Assembly (NCBI GenBank): GCA_037447335.1
Contig: JBBIGV010000045.1
Location: 1-28,154, forward strand
Length of the DNA stretch: 28,154 nucleotides
Reading direction: 5' to 3'
Source: JBBIGV01 sp037447335
GTDB lineage: Bacteria; Bacteroidota; Ignavibacteria; Ignavibacteriales; Ignavibacteriaceae
Position numbers and translations under genes: made by a program. Below, piece by piece: positions 22,659 through 28,154 of this stretch (positions within the stretch are counted from its first letter, which is position 1; each line of letters opens with the position of its first letter). The notes under the pieces are model-generated. The model searched no databases, was not told where the DNA came from, and saw only the letters and a list, made by a program, of their open reading frames with translations.

Positions 22659-22946
22659 TTGGATAAAATTTTCACCACAGTGCATCACCCTAAAGGCTTT
22701 GATCCTTTGCCATGGTTCGGTATGAAGGATACAAAGATATTTACAGCCGTTGGTCATCCTTTTGGTTTTATCGGGCTGCACTTTTATGATTTGCGCGGCG
22801 GAAAGTTTTATAATGCCGTTACACATCCTGACGGGTATTCCGAGTTTCCATGGTATGAAATAAGGGGTGTTAAGGTGTATACAACTTTATACCATCCTGA
22901 CGGACTGCAATACCTGCCGTGGTATGAGATAAGATATTCGCGGTGA
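22659..22946 (+). CDS. small protein of four 23-residue repeats
   Basis: A 95-residue protein that is almost entirely four tandem units of 23 residues. Each starts with an IFTTV-like strand, then HPxGF, then a PWYEIR-like strand and a short basic turn: IFTTVHHPKGF, IFTAVGHPFGF, FYNAVTHPDGY and VYTTLYHPDGL. The units have diverged in sequence but keep H-P-x-G and the aromatic pairs, as expected for a protein-level repeat under selection. The start is TTG, just after an in-frame TAA, with no strong Shine-Dalgarno. No signal peptide is seen. I do not recognise the family; a small beta-rich fold is likely. Confidence 0.65.
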   Translation: MDKIFTTVHHPKGFDPLPWFGMKDTKIFTAVGHPFGFIGLHFYDLRGGKFYNAVTHPDGYSEFPWYEIRGVKVYTTLYHPDGLQYLPWYEIRYSR

Positions 22947-22973
22947 ATTTAAAGATAAATTCAGCATAGCCGC

Positions 22974-23022
22974 CGCAGCACAGATTTCGACACCCGAATA
23001 GCTTCGCTTAATCTGTGCTGCG
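22974..23022. repeat. 13-bp perfect stem hairpin
   Basis: CGCAGCACAGATT (22974-22986) and AATCTGTGCTGCG (23010-23022) enclose 23 nt that contain a smaller stem. There is no T-run, so it may be a dispersed palindrome rather than a terminator. It sits 27 bp after the four-repeat gene. Confidence 0.6.
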
Positions 23023-23075
23023 TGGCTGGGTTTGGAATTCTTTATTGCAGCAGTAATATTATCTTCATTAAAAAT

Positions 23076-23127
23076 AAAGATGACATCTTTTATGCAACTG
23101 CTTTGCACATCGAAAGATGTCATCTTT
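23076..23127 (-). terminator. terminator with two palindromic arms
   Basis: AAAGATGACATCTTT (23076-23090) and AAAGATGTCATCTTT (23113-23127) pair with each other, and each is itself a perfect 7-1-7 palindrome. On the minus strand the structure lies 3 bp beyond the subtilase stop and is followed by ATTTTTAAT, fitting a terminator. Confidence 0.7.
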
Positions 23128-23129
23128 TT

Positions 23130-25988
23130 TTACCGCAGCAATATCATCTTCTTTGTTTCTGAGAAGCTGCCGGCATTTAATCTGTAAAAGTAAACTCCGG
23201 AAGGAAGTCCCGTTGCATTAAACTCAACAGAGTGTGTGCCTGCTTGCTTGTATTCATTAACAAGCGCTGCAACTTCTCTGCCCAAAACATCATAAACTTT
23301 TAGTGATTGCAGACTGCCGACCGGAGACTGCCAACTTATTACTGTGCCTGGATTGAAGGGATTGGGGTAGTTTTGGGATAGTCCGAACGTAAGCGGAACT
23401 CCCGGTTCTTCTTCATGTGTGAATGTCAGGATTCCTTCAAATCTTATCCTTGCATTTGCAATGCTTGTTCTGAGCTCTTCAAGATTCGAACCGGCGGCAA
23501 CAACAAATGCAACATCAATTGTATCACCGGGTGCAATTGTAAACGGTCCTCCTGAAATAACATGAGAAACATCACCGGGACCGGCATTTGGTTTTCCAAT
23601 ACCATTCGAAAGAGCCTGCCACTTTTCTGCATCAGTAAATCCATCGTAAATAGAAAAGCCGCCATCCCCGCCATCGTTTTTGATTGCCCAGAATCCATGG
23701 TCTTCTGAAGAAATTAAAGCAGATGCCACCAAAGTCGGAGGTCCTGATGTTGTATTTCTTACATAACCAAGTTTGCCTGTTTCATCCCATTGAGTAATAT
23801 CTCCCTCGCCGGAGCCGTCTATAATATCCCAGTCAAAAAATAATCCGGCATGAAGATTTGAAATAACCGATGAAGTAGTATTCTTCAGGGAGTATCTTAA
23901 AATAATATAGTTGTTATGCGGCGCATTCACATAGGAATATGAATTTAGTGTTGAAGTAATTCCTATTTTATTTGAACCGGCAGCATCATCAGAAAAAACT
24001 CCTGTGCCCTGGTAATCGGCGTGCTGCCCGGGCACGTTCAGAATGAAGGGCTGAATGACCGTGAAGTCGGTATTTTGAAAACTTTGATTAGCTCCTCTTG
24101 CAGCATCTGAAACCTGTGCTGCTGATGTTGCAAGTATTATGGCGCCTTCGAATAAAAGATTCGGACCTTCCTGGTATCTGAATCCATCGCCCTGAATGTT
24201 ATTGGGAAAGTCATTATAAGCAAGAGTACCTTTGCTTGTTATAGTAAGCGACACATCATTACCGGATTGGGTTGCATAAGTCGGATTGCCGAGAGTTTCT
24301 GTCCATTGATAATCTGTGTAACTACCCGCACTGAAATTAAGAATGAATGGCAGCCTTGCATTAGCCGGCATAGTCGAGAGTGTAAAAGTAAATTTATTGC
24401 TGAAGTTATCGGCTGTCTGAAGCATACCTAAAGAACTGACATTGAACATTCCGTTCTGTATGGTAGAATAATTGTTTTTGCTTTGAAGCGTAATAGTAAG
24501 ATTGTTTACAGGATTCAGATAGTTCTTAACTCTGATACCAAGCGAGATAGTTTCACCAGCCTGAAAAATCCCATCGCCGTTACCGCCCGGAGGATCGTCT
24601 GAAAAGACAAACTCAATACCTCTTACCGAAATTGCATTTGTGGTAATGAGCGCATTGTGTGCGTTTATTCTTCCTTTACCGATAAGATTCTGAAAGTTAG
24701 GATTGAGATGATCTATATTATCTGATGTAACACGCACCTGTTCACCAACCTGCAGGGGCGAGTAATTCGGGAACTGCGCAAATACAAGCGCCGCAGTTCC
24801 TGCCGCTAACGGTGAAGCCATTGAAGTGCCGCTTAATGTTGCATAAACATTATCCTGCCATGTGGAATAAATATTTGAGCCGGGGGCTGATATATCAACC
24901 GATGGACCGAAGGTAGAGAAGCCCGATTTTGTATCATTAGTTGTAGTAGATGCAACTGAAAGCACGTTGTCGTAACCGGCAGGATAAAAGCTGCTCGAAT
25001 TACCGGAGTTTCCTGCTGCCGCAACTACAAGCGAGCCGTTTGCGGTTGCATAGTTAATTACTTCCTGTGCAAGTATGGAGAAGTTGCCGCCTCCCCAACT
25101 GCAGTTGATAACATGTGCACCGTTATCAGTTGCATAAACAATGCCTTCATAACCATATGCAATCAAAGCCTGACCCTGCGGATTGCGAATATTATCCTGT
25201 GAAGTTTTAACAGCCATTATTTTACATTTGAAGCCGATGGCTGCAATACCGATTCCGTTGTTAGTAACTGCTGAAGCAATACCTGCAACGTGAGTTCCGT
25301 GGTCAGGTCTGTCTTCCATCGGGTCATTGTCGGGTATTCCGGTAAGCCCGCCGAAGTCCCAGCCGCGCACATCGTCAATGTATCCGTTGCCGCCATCATC
25401 AATTCCGTTATCGGGTATTTCACCATGATTTATCCAGATATTAGCTGCGAGATCTGGATGATCCCAATCTACTCCGGTATCTATTATTGCAATAACTATA
25501 GATGTATCGCCCTGGTTTATATCCCATGCATTTGCGGCTTGTATTTTATGAAGATTCCATTGAGAGGCATAACTTGGATCGTTCGGATCGAATAATAGCG
25601 AATATAAAAATCGGGGTTCTGCCCATTCGACTTCCTTTAATCCTCTTATTTTTGAAGCAACGAAATTCGGGTCGCTTTCGGATTCATAATTCACAATAAC
25701 AATATTATCAAGCCCGAAATCACGATCGGTATTTTTTCGGGGGAAAAGAAATTCAGCATTTGTAAATCTGAAGCTGCTGTTAGCCTCATTCAGCAATACC
25801 GGCAAATCGGCAAGCAGCACTGATTCACCATTGTTGGTTTTTACTTTCATTACAATAGTGTTGGCGAAATAGTAAACATCTCCGTTTTGAATAATTTCCT
25901 GGTTAGAACTGCCGGTATTAAAGCCGGTTCCGAAAACCAAAAGTGTAAACATTATAGCCGGTACGAGAAAGTATTTCCTGAAACTCAT
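23130..25988 (-). CDS. secreted S8 subtilisin-like protease with T9SS sorting domain
   Basis: A 952-residue secreted serine protease. Signal peptide about residues 1-22; inhibitor-like propeptide about 35-125, ending LKEVEWAEPRF. The subtilisin domain spans about 140-445 with catalytic D170 (AIIDTGVDWDHPDL), H230 (DHGTHVAGIAS), oxyanion N327 (AAAGNSGN) and S389 (SGTSMASPLAAG). A long beta-rich middle region follows. The last 80 residues are a type IX secretion type-A sorting domain: YPNPFNPGTVISW, then VYDVLGREVAALVN, then LPSGVYFYRL, ending KKMILLR. Export through the outer membrane and proteolytic scavenging or surface maturation are expected. The gene appears monocistronic. Confidence 0.95.
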   Translation of the reverse strand: MSFRKYFLVPAIMFTLLVFGTGFNTGSSNQEIIQNGDVYYFANTIVMKVKTNNGESVLLADLPVLLNEANSSFRFTNAEFLFPRKNTDRDFGLDNIVIVNYESESDPNFVASKIRGLKEVEWAEPRFLYSLLFDPNDPSYASQWNLHKIQAANAWDINQGDTSIVIAIIDTGVDWDHPDLAANIWINHGEIPDNGIDDGGNGYIDDVRGWDFGGLTGIPDNDPMEDRPDHGTHVAGIASAVTNNGIGIAAIGFKCKIMAVKTSQDNIRNPQGQALIAYGYEGIVYATDNGAHVINCSWGGGNFSILAQEVINYATANGSLVVAAAGNSGNSSSFYPAGYDNVLSVASTTTNDTKSGFSTFGPSVDISAPGSNIYSTWQDNVYATLSGTSMASPLAAGTAALVFAQFPNYSPLQVGEQVRVTSDNIDHLNPNFQNLIGKGRINAHNALITTNAISVRGIEFVFSDDPPGGNGDGIFQAGETISLGIRVKNYLNPVNNLTITLQSKNNYSTIQNGMFNVSSLGMLQTADNFSNKFTFTLSTMPANARLPFILNFSAGSYTDYQWTETLGNPTYATQSGNDVSLTITSKGTLAYNDFPNNIQGDGFRYQEGPNLLFEGAIILATSAAQVSDAARGANQSFQNTDFTVIQPFILNVPGQHADYQGTGVFSDDAAGSNKIGITSTLNSYSYVNAPHNNYIILRYSLKNTTSSVISNLHAGLFFDWDIIDGSGEGDITQWDETGKLGYVRNTTSGPPTLVASALISSEDHGFWAIKNDGGDGGFSIYDGFTDAEKWQALSNGIGKPNAGPGDVSHVISGGPFTIAPGDTIDVAFVVAAGSNLEELRTSIANARIRFEGILTFTHEEEPGVPLTFGLSQNYPNPFNPGTVISWQSPVGSLQSLKVYDVLGREVAALVNEYKQAGTHSVEFNATGLPSGVYFYRLNAGSFSETKKMILLR

Positions 25989-26158
25989 AGCTCCTCAATA
26001 ATTTTTTAGTTAATAATAATGCTGTAAATATTGAGATTTTATCCCTTAATTCCAACACAGAAATTGAGATTTAACACCATTCAATATTACACTGAACCCT
26101 TTTAAGGGATAGTGTATCTTACGGTTGTGAAAAATCAAAGATTTAATTCAGGATCAGA

Positions 26159-26533
26159 ATGACAGCAGGACAGATTATTCTTTACGGGGTTATTGCCCTG
26201 ATAGTGTTTTTATTTGTAAGAAGAAGACTGGCAGCCAGAAAGATCAAACAATACCGCGCAGATGAAGCAAAGCAAAGATTAAAAAGCGGACCCAATGTTA
26301 TAATGCTTGATGTTAGAACAGATAATGAAAGAAAATCGGGTAAGATCAGAGGCTCATTTCACATCCCGCTTCATTCACTTACACACAAACTGGATGAGTT
26401 AAAAAAATTCCGGGATAAAGAAATTATATGTTATTGCCGCAGCGGCAACAGAAGCTTAAGCGCTGCAATAAAGCTGAATAAAGCGGGCTTCAATGCTGCA
26501 AACCTTAGAGGAGGTTTTAACAAATGGAATTAA
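26159..26533 (+). CDS. membrane-anchored rhodanese-like sulfurtransferase
   Basis: A 124-residue protein with one N-terminal transmembrane helix (about residues 4-20), a basic stop (RRRLAARK), and a single rhodanese domain (about 35-124). The active-site loop is CYCRSGNRS, with the catalytic cysteine in CRSGNR; earlier landmarks are VIMLDVRTDNE and SFHIPLHSL. The N-in orientation implied by the basic residues would place the domain in the cytoplasm. It moves sulfane sulfur, likely to thiol partners. It is the first gene of a five-gene operon ending with thioredoxin and overlaps the next gene by 10 bp. Confidence 0.92.
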   Translation: MTAGQIILYGVIALIVFLFVRRRLAARKIKQYRADEAKQRLKSGPNVIMLDVRTDNERKSGKIRGSFHIPLHSLTHKLDELKKFRDKEIICYCRSGNRSLSAAIKLNKAGFNAANLRGGFNKWN

Positions 26534-26742
26534 TGAAATCAAAAATGTTTAAATGGTCATTGAGAATACTGCCGGTACTTATCGGTGCAATCGGCGGCTA
26601 TCTCTACTATTTTTATGTCGGATGCAACCAGGGATGTTCTATTACCGGAAATCCATGGTCAAGCACAATTTACGGCTCGTTAATCGGATTGGTGTTTGTA
26701 AACTGGAAAACAAAATCAAAACAAAAAACAAAGGAGGTATAA
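26524..26742 (+). CDS. DUF6132 family small membrane protein
   Basis: A 72-residue protein with two transmembrane helices (about 11-31 and 46-62) and a loop carrying YVGCNQGCSITGNPW, the Cys-x3-Cys pattern characteristic of DUF6132. Function is unknown. The ATG at 26524 has AGAGGAGG 9 nt upstream. In-frame ATGs at 26533 (overlapping the rhodanese stop) and 26545 are less well placed. Its occurrence behind a rhodanese gene suggests a part in sulfur or redox handling at the membrane, which is inference. Confidence 0.82.
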   Translation: MELMKSKMFKWSLRILPVLIGAIGGYLYYFYVGCNQGCSITGNPWSSTIYGSLIGLVFVNWKTKSKQKTKEV

Positions 26743-26943
26743 ATGATAAAGAACATGGCAAATATTGACAGAATAATCCGGCTATTACTTGTAGTTGTGA
26801 TAGCACTGTTATTCTTAACGGATCAGATCAGCGGACTAGCGGCAATAATTCTGGGAGTTTTCGGTTCAGCGTTTTTATTCAGTTCGTTTAGCGGATTTTG
26901 CCCGCTGTATAAATTATTCAAAATATCTACACTTAAGAAATAA
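26743..26943 (+). CDS. DUF2892 (YgaP-like) membrane protein
   Basis: A 66-residue protein of the DUF2892 family: KNMANIDRIIRLLLVV, two transmembrane helices, then SGFCPLYKLFKIST with the conserved G-x-CP-x-Y motif. In E. coli YgaP this module is fused to a rhodanese domain; here the two are separate genes of one operon. AAGGAGG precedes the ATG, which follows the upstream stop codon directly. Confidence 0.9.
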   Translation: MIKNMANIDRIIRLLLVVVIALLFLTDQISGLAAIILGVFGSAFLFSSFSGFCPLYKLFKISTLKK

Positions 26944-26958
26944 TAATTCAGGAGAGAA

Positions 26959-27342
26959 GTGGAATACGGTTTTTCAAAAACGGTTAACCTCCCGTTTGAA
27001 ACAGCAATTCAGAAAGTTACCGACGAATTAAAGAAAGAAGGATTTGGAGTATTAACCTCTATTGATGTAAAGGAAACTCTTAAAAATAAAATCAACGTTG
27101 ATTTTAAAAAGTACACAATTCTTGGCGCCTGCAATCCGCCCATTGCTCACAAAGCTTTGCAGGAGGAAGAAGAGCTTGGATTGTTACTTCCGTGCAATGT
27201 AGTTGTTTATGAAAAAAATGATGAAACAATGATTTCAGTTTTTGATCCGATGGTTATGACCCGTGTAATCGATAATGAGAAGATGAAACCTATTGCGATG
27301 GAAGTTCAAAGCAAGCTTAAAAAAGTTCTTGAAGCAGTTTAA
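26959..27342 (+). CDS. DUF302 family protein
   Basis: A 127-residue cytoplasmic protein matching DUF302: GFSKTVNLPFETAIQKVTDE, then GVLTSIDVKETL, then YTILGACNPPIAHKAL, then LLLPCNVVVYE, then VFDPMVM. Two conserved cysteines lie in GACNPP and LPCNV. Function is unknown, although the family is common beside rhodaneses, DUF2892 and thioredoxins. It starts with GTG after GGAGAGA; no in-frame ATG fits the family start. Confidence 0.9.
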   Translation: MEYGFSKTVNLPFETAIQKVTDELKKEGFGVLTSIDVKETLKNKINVDFKKYTILGACNPPIAHKALQEEEELGLLLPCNVVVYEKNDETMISVFDPMVMTRVIDNEKMKPIAMEVQSKLKKVLEAV

Positions 27343-27371
27343 TAATTACTTAATTCAAATCAGGAGAAAAA

Positions 27372-27740
27372 ATGGCAGCAGAACATTTAACGAAAGAAAC
27401 ATTCAAAGAAAAAGTATTCGACTTTGAAAAAAATAAAGACTGGAAGTTTGAAGGAACTATACCGGCAGTAATAGACTTTTGGGCGCCCTGGTGCGGTCCG
27501 TGCAGAATGGTCGGACCCATAGTTGATGAATTATCCGAAGAATACAAAGGTAAAGTTAACTTCTATAAAGTTAATACTGATGAAGAACAGGAGGTTGCAG
27601 GTATGTTCGGAATAAGAAGCATTCCTTCATTGCTGTTCGTACCGATTGAAGGACAGCCGAAAATGGCTGTTGGCGCTTTGCCTAAAGATGCGTTCAAAGA
27701 AGCTGTTGAAAACGAATTGCTTGCTGAAGCAAAAGCGTAA
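27372..27740 (+). CDS. thioredoxin
   Basis: A 122-residue thioredoxin with the active site WAPWCGPCRM (residues about 42-51), the cis-proline in RSIPSLLF, and the usual alpha/beta order. The N-terminal 30 residues (LTKETFKEKVFDFEKNKDWKF) are longer than in E. coli TrxA and typical of Bacteroidota-type proteins. As the last gene of the rhodanese-DUF6132-DUF2892-DUF302 operon it probably reduces persulfides or disulfides produced there. AGGAG precedes the ATG and a strong terminator follows. Confidence 0.95.
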   Translation: MAAEHLTKETFKEKVFDFEKNKDWKFEGTIPAVIDFWAPWCGPCRMVGPIVDELSEEYKGKVNFYKVNTDEEQEVAGMFGIRSIPSLLFVPIEGQPKMAVGALPKDAFKEAVENELLAEAKA

Positions 27741-27764
27741 TTGTTTTATGAAAAGTAAAAAATT

Positions 27765-27790
27765 AAGCGCTGTTTGTGCAGCGCTTTTTT
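27765..27790 (+). terminator. intrinsic terminator of the redox operon
   Basis: The stem AAGCGCTG / CAGCGCTT (8 bp) with a 6-nt loop is followed by TTTTATTTAT. It lies 25 bp after the thioredoxin stop. Confidence 0.9.
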
Positions 27791-28154
27791 ATTTATAAAA
27801 CAGGGTAAAATTTTAGTAGTTACGAAAATGTGATAATTATTCCGGCAGAATTTTGTATTTACAGATAGCGATCAACAAACTTAGGAGCGAGTAATGAGTC
27901 GTATAAATCTGTTATACTTAATCTTTAAAGTAAAAGTAGATGTATTTTGTAACGGTTTTTTTATTTATAGAAGAAGGAATTTTTATTGAACAATTGCCCA
28001 ATATTTATGGGTAAGTGTTTAACTATTAGCTTGTTACATTTAGAAGCATATTTTACTGGTTTTATATGACTTGGATAAAAATTATTTCTTTCCCTGAGAA
28101 GGTATAAATTAGTTCTTAGTTGAAATATTTTTTTATTGTAAAAAAGGAAGAGAC
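27791..28154. other. AT-rich end region without a clear gene
   Basis: Very AT-rich. The only candidate is a 31-codon frame at 27894-27989 (MSRINLLYLIFKVKV, then a basic tail) preceded by a good AGGAG at 27883-27887. It is too short to support a function. The next gene must lie beyond the window. Confidence 0.3.

Noticed and set aside
26553..26768. 71-codon plus-strand frame overlapping DUF6132
   Set aside because: Out-of-frame shadow of the DUF6132 gene, which has the ribosome binding site and family motif.
27894..27989. 31-codon ORF with good ribosome binding site at the window end
   Set aside because: Too short and featureless to call a gene without comparative or expression data.

Overview
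The window looks like a chromosomal piece of a Bacteroidota/Ignavibacteriota-type bacterium, most likely an Ignavibacteria relative. The main reason is the secreted subtilase at 23.1-26.0 kb, which ends in a type IX secretion sorting domain of the YPNPFNP kind. Low GC, poor Shine-Dalgarno use in many genes, DUF4199/membrane-LuxR and DUF6132/DUF2892/DUF302 neighbourhoods, and PFOR-based pyruvate metabolism fit the same group.

Region 1 (1-4.1 kb) is an accessory island and the most unusual part. Four hairpin-forming elements of 134-137 bp (48-181, 954-1088, 2064-2200, 2737-2873) separate short segments whose genes all read on the minus strand. Each element has outer arms built on CTAAC/GTTAG, inner arms of 18-20 nt, and a shared central motif AATARAAGCACAA. 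They look like integron attC sites but do not match the attC consensus. The segments carry a GIY-YIG-type nuclease with a 61-residue partner, an AbiJ-NTD3/Abi_C abortive-infection protein, and a segment with no convincing gene but extreme GTC/GAC strand skew. A tyrosine recombinase (3021-4058) lies immediately upstream in the same reading direction. It has all catalytic residues but lacks the IntI-specific insertion. Together this suggests an integron-like cassette system carrying defence genes, driven by a non-IntI recombinase.

Region 2 (4.4-7.2 kb) is a peroxide-response unit: a PerR-like repressor that has lost its structural-zinc CXXC motifs, a perfect 7-1-7 palindrome just upstream, and katG.

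Region 3 (7.3-11.8 kb) holds small accessory genes, several broken: a GNAT acetyltransferase with an in-frame amber codon, DUF2200 followed by a truncated DUF1801-like gene, a VOC-fold protein behind a signal peptide, a DUF4199/LuxR pair, and an SDR-DUF2867 pseudogene with three nonsense codons and two frameshifts.

Region 4 (11.9-18.7 kb) is mostly housekeeping: a small RRM RNA-binding protein with tandem terminators, a hairpin-rich repeat cluster, hslVU, a DUF5522 Cys-rich protein, an outer-membrane-type hypothetical, a membrane metallophosphoesterase, and a dihydroorotate-dehydrogenase-like gene.

Region 5 (18.7-28.2 kb) has the 1197-residue pyruvate:ferredoxin oxidoreductase (paired with the DHOD-like gene), a small protein made of four 23-residue repeats, the T9SS-exported subtilase, and a five-gene redox operon (rhodanese, DUF6132, DUF2892, DUF302, thioredoxin) ending in a clear terminator. 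No rRNA, tRNA or CRISPR array was seen.
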